From: CAWIOX01 sp963837775
Lineage (GTDB): Bacteria > Pseudomonadota > Gammaproteobacteria > Burkholderiales > Burkholderiaceae_D
Length of the DNA stretch: 64,000 nucleotides
Direction: 5' to 3'
Assembly (NCBI GenBank): GCA_963837775.1
Contig: CAWIOX010000030.1
Span: 62,001-126,000, forward strand
The notes beneath the pieces are model-generated. The model made no database searches, had not been told where the DNA came from, and saw only the letters and a list, made by a program, of their open reading frames with translations. This document shows positions 9,107 to 18,229 of the stretch, piece by piece. The translations under genes were made by a program, and so were the position numbers. Positions within the stretch are counted from its first letter, which is position 1. Every line of letters begins with the position of its first letter.

Positions 9107-9249
9107 GCAAGACCCTGAAAATGCGAGCGCGCTGGCCGGCCTGGCCGCGCTGACTTTCCATGCGCCCGTCAGGCCATCGGCACATCATCGCATCAGTCGC
9201 AAGCAGGAATGCATGGCATACTCTGCACCCATCCTGACTATTCACACCC

Positions 9250-9771
9250 ATGACACATCGGATTTTAGGCATCGCGGGCTGGTCCGGCAGCGGCAAGACG
9301 ACGCTGCTTGAATTCTTGCTGCCGCAATTGAGCGCGCAAGGCTTGCGCGTCAATGTGATCAAGCACAGCCACCATGACCTGATGCTGGAGCCGGCACACA
9401 AGGATAGCGCGCGATTGCGGGCGGCAGGCGCAGCGGAAGTATTGCTGGCCTCGCCTTACCGTTTCGCGCTGATCCATGAATTGCGCGGCGATCCTGAGCC
9501 CACCCTGGCACAACAGATTGCACGCTTGTCTGCGGCCGATCTGACGCTGGTTGAAGGCTTCAAGCGGGAACCGATACCCAAGCTGGAAATTCACCGGCCG
9601 GCACTCGGCAAGCCGGCACTCTATCCGGAAGACAGCGACATCGTGGCCGTGGCCTCGGATGCGGCGCCGCCTTCCGGCTTGACGCCTTCGATCGTCTGGC
9701 TGGACTTGGCGCAGCGCGAACAGATCCTGGCCTGGGTCGTGACTTTTGCCAAAAGTGGCATAAGCTATTAA
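9250..9771 (+). CDS. mobB: Molybdopterin-guanine dinucleotide biosynthesis adapter MobB
   Basis: GTP-binding accessory protein that assists MobA in attaching GMP to molybdopterin, giving the bis-MGD cofactor used by NarG. The 173-residue protein begins with a P-loop in GIAGWSGSGKTTLLEFL and has VNVIKHSHHDL, DSARLRAAGAAEVLL and LTLVEGFKREPIPKLEIHRP, all characteristic of MobB. It sits between the carbonic anhydrase gene and narX, about 143 nt after the former. Confidence 0.94.
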   Translation: MTHRILGIAGWSGSGKTTLLEFLLPQLSAQGLRVNVIKHSHHDLMLEPAHKDSARLRAAGAAEVLLASPYRFALIHELRGDPEPTLAQQIARLSAADLTLVEGFKREPIPKLEIHRPALGKPALYPEDSDIVAVASDAAPPSGLTPSIVWLDLAQREQILAWVVTFAKSGISY

Positions 9772-9801
9772 CTAAATAACGTAGGACATAAGCGGCTGAC
9801 T

Positions 9802-11746
9802 ATGACACTGGAAACCATATTGCCTACGTGGCAGAGACTCTCGACCAAGATTGTCAGCGTATTGCTGGGCTTCCTGTTTTTGGCCCTGATGTCGATCGGC
9901 GTCACGCTGTTCTTGTCCTGGCAGCTGGAAGGCAGTTCCGCCGCCATCAATGAAGCCGGCAGCCTGCGCATGCACAGCTACCGCTTGACGATGCTGTTGT
10001 CGCGCTGGGCCAACGAGCCGGAACAGGAACTTACCCGCCAGGCGGCTCGTCAGGAGCTCGCTACGATGGCTGCCACATTCAGCTTGTTGCAACGGGGCGA
10101 TCCGCAACGGCCGCTGTTCTTGCCGCCCACTGCCGGCATACATGATGAGTTTACCGACGTGTTGCGCCAATGGCAGCAGAAATTGAAACCTCTGGCCAGC
10201 GCCATCCTGGCCGAGGATCATCTGGCTGCGGCAGACCAGCTGGCAGCAATACCACCCTCAGGTCGAGAGTTTCGTGGCGGATGTCAACGCCTTGGTGCAG
10301 ATGATCGAGAAGGATAGCGAAAAGCGCACATTCTGGCTGCGCTCGTCGCAACTGGCGCTGGTGGCATTGGCGCTGGGCGGGACCGTGGTCGTCATTTACC
10401 TGATGTTCCTGCTGATCATCCAGCCGGTAACCCGCTTGCATGAGGGGATGCGCCGCATGACGGAAAAAGATTTCGGCGTGCGGCTGCCGGTCGAGAGCCA
10501 GGATGAATTCGGCCGCATGAGCGAAGGCTTCAATCACATGGCCGACCGACTGGAAAGCCTCTACAGCAATCTGGAAAACCGGGTTCAGGAAAAAACCGCT
10601 GCGCTGGCTAACCAGAATCGGGAACTGGCACTGCTGTATGACATTGCGGCATTTTTGCAATTGCCGCAGCCGCTGGAGTTGATTTGCGAAGGGTTTCTGG
10701 ATCGCATCAGCCAGTATTTCAAGGCCGATGGCGGTTCGGTCCGGGTGCTGGAGCCGGTCCGCGGCAATCTGCACATGGTGGTGCATCAAGGCATTTCCGA
10801 GGCGCTGGTGGCGGCCGAGCACTGCCTCAAGGTAGGCGATTGCCTGTGCGGCGAAGCGGTGGCCGAGGGCGTGTCGGTGGTACACAATCTGCACAAAATG
10901 GATGAGGCGCATAAACTGCAATGCCATCGTGAAGGCTTCGCGACGGTCGCGGTATTCCATATCCATGCGCATGACCAGCATCTCGGGTTTTTCAATATGC
11001 ATTTCCGGGCCGCCAGGGGTTTCAACAAGCATGAAAAGGCATTGCTCGACACGCTCGGTCAACTGCTCGGCGTGGCGGTAGAAAACTTGCGGCTGGCGAT
11101 GCGCGAACGGGAAATGGCGATTTCGGAAGAGCGTAACCTGGTGGCGCAAGGATTGCACGACAGCATTGCGCAAGGGCTGACCTTCCTCAACATCCAGGTG
11201 CAGCTGCTGGAAGATTCATTGCAGCAGGGAAACATCGATGAAGTCGCCGAGATCGTGCCGGCCTTGCAGGCCGGCGTGAAGGAAAGCTATGAAGATGTGC
11301 GCGAACTGCTGCTGAATTTCCGCAGCCGGCTGGCCGAAGGCGATCTGGTGCGCTCACTGGAGACGACGGCGGAAAAATTCCGCCGCCAGACCGGTATTGC
11401 CGTTCAACTGATTGCCGATGGCGACGGCGCACCTTTCCCGCGCGAGCAGCAGCTGCAGATTCTGTTCATCGTGCAGGAAGCGCTGTCCAACATCCGCAAG
11501 CATGCAGTGGCCACCAAAGTTGAAATCAGACTGGCTGACCAACAGGATTTTGCGCTGACCATCCATGACAATGGTGTCGGTTTTGATGCCGAAACATTGC
11601 GCCAAAAGGGCGAAAGCCATGTCGGCATCAACATCATGCGCGAGCGTGCACAGCGTATTCATGCAACATTCGAGGTCGCCTCGGTGCCGGGCGCCGGTAC
11701 TACAGTGACACTGCATTTGCCACGCGAACAGCGTATGGCGGCATAA
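9802..11746 (+). CDS. narX: Nitrate/nitrite sensor histidine kinase NarX, with a one-base frameshift
   Basis: Membrane sensor that autophosphorylates when nitrate or nitrite binds and donates phosphate to NarL. Reading order: TM1 (about residues 18-38), a periplasmic domain starting with the P-box AAINEAGSLRMHSYRL, TM2, HAMP, a GAF-like/cysteine region (CLKVGDCLCGEA), then a HisKA_3 domain with the phosphoacceptor in GLHDSIAQGLTFL and an ATPase domain ending GAGTTVTLHLP. The frame slips near 10237: an extra C in GACCAGCTGG separates the two parts, and removing it restores continuity into WQQYHPQVESF. Total length near 648 residues fits the family. The mutation is probably an assembly error. 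narL follows 100 nt later. Confidence 0.92.
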
Positions 11747-11846
11747 TTCCGGACAAACACCCACTGGCCTTGATAAATCTGCGAGTTGGGTACGGTCCAA
11801 AACAGCCGTATCTAGAATAATTTCCTATTGGATTGAAGAAAATAAT

Positions 11847-12536
11847 ATGGATAGCCCGAAAACCACGATCAGTGTATTGCTGGTGGATGATCACACCCTG
11901 TTTCGCAGCGGTATCCGCTCGTTGTTGCAGCGACAAGCCGATTTTACCGTGGTCGGCGAGGCCTCGGATGGCGTGGAAGGCGTCAAGCGTGCCAAACAGT
12001 TGCAGCCGGATGTGGTGTTGCTGGACCTGAATATGCCGGGCATTTCCGGACTGGAAACGCTGCAGTTGATGCTGCAGGATTTTCCCAATATGGCGGTGAT
12101 TCTGCTGACCGTGTCGGAAGATGCCGAGGACTTGACTGCGGCATTGCAGGCAGGGGCACGCGGCTATCTGATCAAGAATATCGATACCGACTATCTGGTG
12201 CGGGCGATTCGTCGTGCGGCGGCAGGCGAGCCGGTGGTGGCCGAGGCGATGACCGCCAAGCTGGTCGCCCGCCTGCAGAACGGCGGCAGCAGCCAGCGGG
12301 TCGAGTCGCCTTCCGAGCTGGATAAGTTGACGCCGCGTGAAAAGGATATTCTGGCCTGTCTGGCCAGAGGGGAAAGCAACAAGATTATTGCAAGAACGCT
12401 CAATGTGGCGGAGAGCACGGTCAAGATCCATGTGCAGAACATATTGAAAAAGCTGAGCTTGTCGAGCCGTGTTCAGGCAGCTGTGTTTGCTGTCGAGAAC
12501 GGTATGCTGAGCGCGGCAGTTGATAAAGGCGTCTGA
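11847..12536 (+). CDS. narL: Nitrate/nitrite response regulator NarL
   Basis: LuxR/NarL-type response regulator activated by NarX. The receiver domain spans residues 8-125, with the phosphoacceptor Asp60 in DVVLLDLNMPG, acidic pocket Asp14/Asp15 and the conserved Lys in YLIKNID. The C-terminal helix-turn-helix is LTPREKDILACLARGESNKI followed by VKIHVQNILKKL. The 229-residue length fits. It would control nar promoters, presumably including one upstream of this window. It sits directly behind narX but with a 100-nt gap that could hold its own promoter. Confidence 0.94.
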   Translation: MDSPKTTISVLLVDDHTLFRSGIRSLLQRQADFTVVGEASDGVEGVKRAKQLQPDVVLLDLNMPGISGLETLQLMLQDFPNMAVILLTVSEDAEDLTAALQAGARGYLIKNIDTDYLVRAIRRAAAGEPVVAEAMTAKLVARLQNGGSSQRVESPSELDKLTPREKDILACLARGESNKIIARTLNVAESTVKIHVQNILKKLSLSSRVQAAVFAVENGMLSAAVDKGV

Positions 12537-12649
12537 ACCGGCAGGATATTTTTTTCAGGAATCGCCAATTCTTTGTCAACGCAGCACCTTCAGCGGCGTT
12601 AATGGATGTACGTAGAGCTTGCTACGGACAACTCAAAAAAGGAATTAGC

Positions 12650-12874
12650 ATGAACAAACTGATCGCTGCCCTCGTCGCCGCCACTTTCGCAATGGGCACA
12701 GCTTTCGCTGCAGCGCCAGAAGCTCCTGCTGCACCAGCCGCTGCCAGCGCACCTGCTGCCGCACCAGCAACAGTGAAAAAAGCAACACCGGCCAAGAAAA
12801 TGAAGCACGCTAAAAAAGCGAAAGCCAAAAAAATGGCGCCAGCAGCAGCGCCTGCAGCAGAACCAGCAAAATAA
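12650..12874 (+). CDS. Small secreted Ala/Pro/Lys-rich protein
   Basis: A 74-residue protein with a clear Sec signal peptide (MNKLIAALVAATFAMGTAFA, cleavage after residue 20-22). A low-complexity mature part follows, an Ala/Pro-rich stretch, a Lys-rich block (KKATPAKKMKHAKKAKAKKM) and another Ala/Pro stretch. The start at 12650 has AAAAAAGGAATTAGC before it; the upstream in-frame start at 12602 would disrupt the signal peptide and is rejected. Small histone-tail-like periplasmic proteins of this composition are common in Burkholderiales, with no known function. A very strong terminator follows. Confidence 0.75.
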   Translation: MNKLIAALVAATFAMGTAFAAAPEAPAAPAAASAPAAAPATVKKATPAKKMKHAKKAKAKKMAPAAAPAAEPAK

Positions 12875-12925
12875 GTAAAGCCAGTTGTGCCGCGAGGTCG
12901 CCATTGACGTGACCTCTCAAGCTTT

Positions 12926-12976
12926 AAAACCCGGAGCCGTCCATTCGAAAGAATGGACGGCTCCGGGTTTTTTGCA
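12926..12976. terminator. Strong bidirectional intrinsic terminator
   Basis: A perfect 21-bp stem (12926-12946 with 12951-12971) closes a GAAA tetraloop, with A and T tracts on the two sides. It ends the small secreted protein gene and would act in either direction. Confidence 0.93.
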
Positions 12977-13193
12977 TGCGGGAGATTTGCCGTGGAATCA
13001 GCCTTATCCCGTTCCGGAAAAATAGGATGGCGGCGACTGGAAATAGGTTGCGAGGGACAGTTGTGAAAAATATTGTTGCAAAATTGGCAGCAATAGTTGA
13101 GCGTTGATCGGACTCGCCGCTTAATCCGTATCAAATCCGCAGGCCGCAAATCTGGCAGAATGCGTTCTGTGAAAAATCAAGCGGAGAGCATGC

Positions 13194-13646
13194 ATGTCAG
13201 ATAAGCAATGGGGCTGGTCCGATCAGCTGGAAGTGAAATATGCACCGATGGATGCCACCCATCATGAGTTCGTTACCCTGTGTGCGGCATTGAGCGACAG
13301 CGGCACCGGCGACTATCTGGTGCGGCTGGATGCGATGATTGCGCACTCGATCGAGCATTTCGAGCAGGAAAACCGCTGGATGGACGCGTTCGACTTCCCG
13401 TCCGCAGGCTGCCATGTGCGCGAGCACAATACGGTGCTGGGCGTGCTGCGCGACGTGCGCGAGCGGGTGGTCGCCGGCGATGCCGAACTGGGCGCGCGGC
13501 TGGCCGAAGAGCTGCCGCAATGGTTCGAGCACCACGTCGCCAACATGGACAGCGCGCTGGCCGAATTCCTGCAGCGGATCGGCTACGATGGCGCCGAGTT
13601 GCCGCTGGCGGCGCAAGCTGCCGACGCGGAGCCGATCGCGGTGTAA
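13194..13646 (+). CDS. Bacteriohemerythrin-like protein
   Basis: A 150-residue stand-alone hemerythrin, a diiron O2-binding four-helix protein. The metal-ligand pattern is visible: MDATHHEFV (His, His near 21-25), IAHSIEHFEQENRWM (His and Glu), CHVREHN (His) and FEHHVANMD (His, Asp). Such proteins buffer or deliver O2 and may protect anaerobic enzymes, consistent with the neighbouring nitrate respiration genes. The start at 13194 has GGAGAG upstream. It is followed by its own terminator. Confidence 0.88.
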   Translation: MSDKQWGWSDQLEVKYAPMDATHHEFVTLCAALSDSGTGDYLVRLDAMIAHSIEHFEQENRWMDAFDFPSAGCHVREHNTVLGVLRDVRERVVAGDAELGARLAEELPQWFEHHVANMDSALAEFLQRIGYDGAELPLAAQAADAEPIAV

Positions 13647-13663
13647 GTTGGCTGCGTATCCGT

Positions 13664-13699
13664 GAAAAAGCCCCGCAGGCTTGGCTTGCGGGGCTTTTT
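13664..13699. terminator. Intrinsic terminator after the hemerythrin gene
   Basis: AAAAAGCCCCGCA pairs with TGCGGGGCTTTTT around a short loop. It lies 18 nt after the stop codon and has A and T tracts on both sides. Confidence 0.9.
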
Positions 13700-13741
13700 C
13701 AATTCGGCGGCTATATGGGGACTGCACTTTTTCCTGGTTTA

Positions 13742-13803
13742 GTAGCGGGTGCAACCCGCGCCGTAACGCTATTGGGGCCATCAGCGCGGGTTGCGCCCGC
13801 TCT
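13742..13803. repeat. REP-like palindrome between convergent genes
   Basis: GTAGCGGGTGCAACCCGCG and CGCGGGTTGCGCCCGCTCTAC form a long imperfect inverted repeat. Each arm has an internal hairpin of the GCGGGTGCAACCCGC type. The form GTAGCGGGT-GCAACCCGC is a widespread REP-like module in proteobacteria. It sits between the convergent hemerythrin and S4-domain genes. Confidence 0.75.
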
Positions 13804-13830
13804 ACCTGGCTTATTCACATCATCCGGCAA

Positions 13831-14049
13831 TCACTCCGCCACCACGCTGATCCGGATATCGTCCAGGCTGACCACCTGGCCGGCGCGGATCTTGCAGGTT
13901 TTGCGCAGCTCCTGCTGGCCGTCGACCTTCACGTTGCCGCTGGCGACGATCATCTTGCCGGCGCCGCCGCTGTCGCAGACGCCGGTTACTTTCAGCAGTT
14001 GATTGAGTTCGATGTATTCGCCTTGCAGGCTGAATGAAATTTTTTGCAT
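13831..14049 (-). CDS. S4 domain RNA-binding protein, YbcJ-like
   Basis: A 72-residue protein that is essentially one S4 RNA-binding fold, with IELNQLLKVTGVCDSGGAGKMI and VKVDGQQELRKTCKIRAGQVV. Members of the YbcJ family are small RNA-binding proteins of unknown target. A repeat element of the eight-copy family (14104-14179) lies 55 nt upstream of its start. Confidence 0.88.
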   Translation of the reverse strand: MQKISFSLQGEYIELNQLLKVTGVCDSGGAGKMIVASGNVKVDGQQELRKTCKIRAGQVVSLDDIRISVVAE

Positions 14050-14103
14050 GCTATTCCTGAGTGAAGAACGTGGTCCGAAACCCTCATTTTAATGAAAAAA
14101 TGC

Positions 14104-14179
14104 GGGGTATGTGCCAAAAATGGCAGGTTGCCGCACGGATTGATTGGTCTTTTATAAATACCTGGCGGAGTATGTTTTT
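14104..14179 (+). repeat. GTAT-CCGCAC-ATAC repeat family, copy 1
   Basis: Anchors: GTAT at 14107, CCGCAC at 14131, ATAC at 14158, GTAT at 14170. First-half stem TGCC-AAAAA-TGGCA; second half AAATAC...GTATGTTT. It ends 3 bp from the stop codon of the minus-strand transporter gene. Confidence 0.9.
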
Positions 14180-14181
14180 GG

Positions 14182-15148
14182 TCACGAAGCCTGCCTGGCG
14201 GCTTCCGGCGGCGGCAGCAGGCGCCCATTGAGCAGCAGCGCGACGGTTTTTGCGCTCAGGAAGGCGATCACCAGAGTGGCCAGCGTCAGCGCAATGCCGC
14301 CCACCAGATGCGGCCAGCCGCCGCGCCGGACTACTTCGACCACCGCGCCGGCGAGCGCCGCCAGCGGGAACGAAAACGACCAGAAGCCGGTCGAGAACGG
14401 CACCTGGCTCCAGCCGCGGTAGCGCACCAGCACCGCCACCACCGGTCCGGCCGCCAGCCCCAGCCCGAGGATCAGCACGTCGCCCGGCAGTCCGGGCCAC
14501 AGGATGCCGGCGGTCAGGGTGCCGATCGACGGTGCGGCCAGTTCCACGCCGATGGTCGGGCGCAGGTTTTCCGGCATCAGGCCGTGGAACAGCACGCTCA
14601 ACACGCGCGCTTCCAGCATCGCCCAGCTGGCCAGGCCCATGCCGAACAGCAGTACCGCCCAGCCCGGGTAGTGCAGCGCGGCCAGCGTCATCGCGCCGAC
14701 AAAACCGCCGCCGACGGTCGGTATGTAGAGCGCCGGCGTGATCATGTCGGTGGCCATCTTGCCGTTGGCCAGCAGCGCGACGATGCGAAACGCGATGGGC
14801 CCTGCAGCCCGAGCCCAAGGCCAGCCCCAGCCCGATCAGCGAATCCGGCGCTGCCAGATTGATGACCGCCAGCAGGATCGACATCGGCAGCAGCGCCAGC
14901 AGCGCGCCTTGCACCGGATGCGAGTACTCCTTAACTACCGCCTGCGGATGGCGCAGGCATTTGGCCGCATACAGCAGCAGGAGCAAACTCCAGACCGCGA
15001 CCGCGCTCCACAGCAGCGCGCCGCTGATGTCGGCCGCGACGTCCCAGCCGAAGCCGATCGCGCGCCGCCAGGCGCCGGACAGGCCGAACAGGCCGACCGG
15101 TATCGCAAACAGGCCGGCCGGCAGGCGATGGAGCCAGCCGGATTTCAT
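14182..15148 (-). CDS. SLAC1/TDT-family (TehA-like) anion transporter, one-base frameshift
   Basis: An integral membrane protein of about 321 residues with ten hydrophobic segments, of the tellurite-resistance/dicarboxylate (TDT, SLAC1) family of anion transporters. The N-terminal part starts MKSGWLHRLPAGLFAIPVGL, with GGAGCACGCG before the ATG. The second part runs from IVALLANGKMATDMITPALY to the end. The frame changes near 14805; deleting the extra C in GGCTCGGGCTG gives a continuous GLGLALGWAAGPIAFRIVAL. Substrate is not predictable. The gene lies between two copies of the dispersed repeat. Confidence 0.85.
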
Positions 15149-15261
15149 CGCGTGCTCCCGGCGCAAGGTGATGCTGATGGCGGCGCTGGCCGGTGCGAGG
15201 GGAGGCTGTTCGTGGGCGGGTAGGAAGGCATCAATTGGGCCCTTGTTTTTATTGAAATAAT

Positions 15262-15337
15262 GGGGGTATGCGATTAAATATATCGCTTCCCGCACGTATT
15301 TATTGGGGTTTTAAAAATACAGCCATGAGTATATTTT
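15262..15337 (+). repeat. GTAT-CCGCAC-ATAC repeat family, copy 2
   Basis: Anchors: GTAT 15266, CCGCAC 15290, ATAC 15317, GTAT 15329. First-half stem GCGAT/ATCGC; second-half AAAATAC/GTATATTTT. It lies between two minus-strand genes, 46 bp beyond the MAPEG gene stop. Confidence 0.9.
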
Positions 15338-15382
15338 CGGCTACCAGGCTGGGCCGGGCGCGCTCCGGAACCCTTTGCGGCC

Positions 15383-15766
15383 TCAGGCGCTTTGCGCGGC
15401 GGTGATGAACAGGCCGATCACGCACGCATACGCGATCGCCCACATGATCGAGCGCAGGGTCGGGCGGTCGATCAGGTACAGCACGGTGTAGGCGACGCGC
15501 GCGACGATGAAGATCGCGGCCAGCGTGTTGACGGTGGCCTGCGGCGCGTGCAGCTGCTGCGCGATGATGACGGCGGCGGCGAAGAACGGGAACGCTTCGA
15601 AGTGGTTGCGGTGCGCATAATCGGCGCGCCGGCGGCGGCCGGTCAGCTTCTCCATCCAGGCGCGCGGTTCGCCATTGTCGAAATCGGGCCGTCCCCACTT
15701 GGCGAAGATGACGGTCAATACCGGCAGCAGGCCGGCCAGCAGGACGCACCACAGGGCGAGCGACAT
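15383..15766 (-). CDS. MAPEG-family membrane protein
   Basis: A 127-residue protein with four predicted membrane helices. The typical MAPEG loop (RADYAHRNHFEAFPFFAAA) is followed by LYLIDRPTLRSIMWAIAYAC. MAPEG proteins include glutathione-dependent transferases, but the bacterial members of this short form are uncharacterised. Its start is 20 nt from the stop of the metallopeptidase gene, so both may be one transcript. Confidence 0.85.
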   Translation of the reverse strand: MSLALWCVLLAGLLPVLTVIFAKWGRPDFDNGEPRAWMEKLTGRRRRADYAHRNHFEAFPFFAAAVIIAQQLHAPQATVNTLAAIFIVARVAYTVLYLIDRPTLRSIMWAIAYACVIGLFITAAQSA

Positions 15767-15786
15767 GGCTTTCCTTTCAGAGTGAA

Positions 15787-16677
15787 TCAGAGCTGCGCGG
15801 TGTCAAAGGTATTGCAGTTGTTCAGGCGGCCGCTCTCGATGCCGCGCTTGAACCAGCGCACCCGCTGCGCCGAGCTGCCGTGGGTGAACGAGTCCGGCAC
15901 CACGGTGCCTTGCGACTGGCGTTGCAGCGTGTCGTCGCCGATCGCGTTGGCGGCCTGCAGCGCGCCTTCGATATCGCCCGATTCCAGGATGCTGCGCGCT
16001 TGGTTCGCATGGTAGGCCCAGACCCCGGCGAAGCAATCGGCCTGCAGTTCCAGCCTGACCGACATCGCATTGGCCTGTTTTTCGCTGCCGTTGCGGCGCA
16101 CTTTGTCGACTTTGGCCATGATGCCGCTGAGGTTCTGCACATGGTGCCCGACCTCATGCGCGATCACGTACGCCTGCGCGAAGTCGCTCGATACATGGAA
16201 GCGCTGGCGCATGGTCTGGTAGAACTGCAGGTCGATGTAGACCTTCTGGTCGGTCGGACAGTAAAACGGCCCGGCCGCGGTTTCGCCGGTGCCGCAGGCG
16301 GTCGGGGTGCGGCCGGTAAACAGCACCAGCTTCGGCCTGACATACTGGGCGCCGCTTTCGCGGAACAGTTCGGTCCAGGTGTCTTCGGTATCGGCCAGCA
16401 CGGTGGAGACGAATTTCGCCATCTGGTCGTTGGCCGGCGGCCGGTGTGCGGTGGGCGATTGCTGCAGCGGCGCGTTCTGGCCGCCGCCGCTGAGCAGGCT
16501 GAGCACGGTCATCGGGCTCACGCCGAGGAAATACGAGGCCACCAGCGCAATCGCAATGGTGCCGAGTCCGATCGAGCGCCCGCCGAATCCGAAGCCGCCG
16601 CCTCCGCCGCTACCGCCATCATTGCCGTCGCGGCGGTCTTCCACGTTATCGCTCTCGCGATTGCCATCCCATTTCAT
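15787..16677 (-). CDS. Neutral zinc metallopeptidase, YpfJ family
   Basis: A 296-residue protein with a Gly-rich cytoplasmic head (residues 15-35), one membrane helix (about 36-60) and a periplasmic or extracytoplasmic peptidase domain. The zinc motif is HEVGHHVQNLSG (HExxH, near residue 175), with the downstream ELQADCFAGVWA that supplies the third ligand. C-terminal VPDSFTHGSSAQRV is also family-typical. Function in the cell is not established. Confidence 0.9.
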   Translation of the reverse strand: MKWDGNRESDNVEDRRDGNDGGSGGGGGFGFGGRSIGLGTIAIALVASYFLGVSPMTVLSLLSGGGQNAPLQQSPTAHRPPANDQMAKFVSTVLADTEDTWTELFRESGAQYVRPKLVLFTGRTPTACGTGETAAGPFYCPTDQKVYIDLQFYQTMRQRFHVSSDFAQAYVIAHEVGHHVQNLSGIMAKVDKVRRNGSEKQANAMSVRLELQADCFAGVWAYHANQARSILESGDIEGALQAANAIGDDTLQRQSQGTVVPDSFTHGSSAQRVRWFKRGIESGRLNNCNTFDTAQL

Positions 16678-16734
16678 GCTGCGCCTCCGTTAATCCTGAT
16701 TAGAGTGAAGTGTAACGGAAGACGCAGACCGGCA

Positions 16735-18099
16735 TCACAGCAGGCGCGAGATCAGCGCCTTGTCGAAGCGGGCCTCGAGCGGGATCCGTACCTTGTGCGG
16801 GCTGCCCGGCGCTACGCTGATTTCGCTGCCATCGAAGGCCAGCATGCGTTCCAGCGTCACGGTCTGGTTGCCGCTGGGGTGGATGATCTCGATCCGGTCG
16901 CCGACCGAGAAGCGGTTCTTGGCTTCGACCAGCGCCCAGCCGTCTGCCACCGACAGCACGTCGCCGACGTATTTGCTGCGATGCGCCTTCGACACGCCTT
17001 CCATGTAGTTCTGGTGATCCTGCGTATGGTGGCGCTGGTAGAAGCCGTCGGTATAGCCGCGGTTGGCCAGCCCCTGCAGCTCGCCCAGCAGGTTGAGGTC
17101 GAACGGGCGGCCGGCGACCGCGTCGTCGATCGCGCGCCGGTACACCTGCGCGGTGCGCGCCACGTAGTACAGCGACTTGGTGCGGCCTTCGATCTTCAGC
17201 GAGTCGACGCCGATCTTGACCAGGCGCTCGATGTGCTCGACCGCGCGCAAATCCTTGGAGTTCATGATGTAGGTGCCGTGCTCGTCTTCCAGGATCGGCA
17301 TCAGTTCGCCGGGACGGCCGGCTTCTTCGATCAGGTAGGGCTGGTTGGCCAGCGGGTGGCGCTGCATGTTGCCCAGCGCGGAAAAGGCTTGATTGGCTTC
17401 TTCCATCGCCTGCTGATAGTTGAGCTTGATGGTCTCGACCGGAATCCGGGCCAGATCGCCGCTGGCGTCCTCGTCGGCCTGCTCGACCTTGTAATCCCAG
17501 CGGCAGGAATTGGTGCAGGTGCCCTGGTTCGGGTCGCGGTGGTTGAAGTAGCCGGACAGCAGGCAACGGCCGGAATAGGCGATGCACAGCGCGCCGTGCA
17601 CGAACACTTCGATTTCCATTTCCGGGCAGCGCTGGCGGATTTCCTCGACCTCGTCGAGCGACAGTTCGCGCGACAGGATCACCCGTGTCAGGCCCATCTT
17701 GTGCCAGAACTTGACGTCGGCCCAGTTCACCGCATTGGCCTGCACCGACAGATGCACCGGCACTTCCGGCCATTTTTCGCGCACCATCATGATCAGGCCG
17801 GGGTCGGCCATGATCAGCGCATCCGGTTTCATTTCGATCACCGGCGCCATGTCGTTGATGTAGGTCTTCAGTTTGGCGTTGTGCGCAAAGATGTTGCTGG
17901 CGACAAAGAACTGCTTGCCGCGTTCATGGGCGCCGCTGATGCCGGCCTGCAAGGTTTCCAGCGTCGAGAATTCGTTATTGCGGGCGCGCAGGCTGTAGCG
18001 CGGCTGGCCCGCATAGACGGCATCGGCGCCATAGTCGAAAGCGGCGTGCATTTTGGCAAGCGAGCCGGCGGGGAGCAGCAGTTCAGGGGCTTTGGACAT
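16735..18099 (-). CDS. trhP: tRNA 5-hydroxyuridine synthesis protein TrhP (U32 peptidase family, YegQ-like)
   Basis: U32-family iron-sulfur protein closely resembling E. coli YegQ/TrhP, which makes 5-hydroxyuridine at tRNA position 34 by the oxygen-independent, prephenate-linked route. Visible motifs: ELLLPAGSLAKMHAAFDYGA, VEEIRQRCPEMEIEVFVHGA, and the cysteine set CIAYSGRCLLSGYFNHRDPN, GTCTNSCRWDYKV. The start at 18099 (MSKAPELL) is preferred over the upstream in-frame ATG at 18135, which adds 12 unconserved residues. A perfect FNR box lies 66-79 nt upstream of this start, fitting anaerobic use of the pathway. Confidence 0.92.
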   Translation of the reverse strand: MSKAPELLLPAGSLAKMHAAFDYGADAVYAGQPRYSLRARNNEFSTLETLQAGISGAHERGKQFFVASNIFAHNAKLKTYINDMAPVIEMKPDALIMADPGLIMMVREKWPEVPVHLSVQANAVNWADVKFWHKMGLTRVILSRELSLDEVEEIRQRCPEMEIEVFVHGALCIAYSGRCLLSGYFNHRDPNQGTCTNSCRWDYKVEQADEDASGDLARIPVETIKLNYQQAMEEANQAFSALGNMQRHPLANQPYLIEEAGRPGELMPILEDEHGTYIMNSKDLRAVEHIERLVKIGVDSLKIEGRTKSLYYVARTAQVYRRAIDDAVAGRPFDLNLLGELQGLANRGYTDGFYQRHHTQDHQNYMEGVSKAHRSKYVGDVLSVADGWALVEAKNRFSVGDRIEIIHPSGNQTVTLERMLAFDGSEISVAPGSPHKVRIPLEARFDKALISRLL

Positions 18100-18164
18100 G
18101 GCGATGGTGGCGATCTGAATGAAAAGGCGGGGCATTATTGTAGCGGCGCGCCATCGTAATTCAT

Positions 18165-18178
18165 TTGATATGCATCAA
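18165..18178 (-). promoter_or_regulatory. FNR/ANR-type binding site before trhP
   Basis: TTGATATGCATCAA is a perfect match to TTGAT-N4-ATCAA. It lies in the trhP upstream region, 66 nt from the ATG at 18099. The site is symmetric, but its place between the downstream stop of the AhpD-like gene and the trhP start points to trhP. Confidence 0.85.
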
Positions 18179-18229
18179 GTCGGGCCTGGTCCGGCGCAAG
18201 TCGCCCGCTTCCTGCGCCGCTCGCCGTCA

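Noticed and set aside
15880..18159. A 759-codon open frame on the plus strand
   Set aside because: It is antisense to the metallopeptidase and trhP genes and has the His/Arg/Gln-rich composition of a shadow frame in GC-rich DNA.
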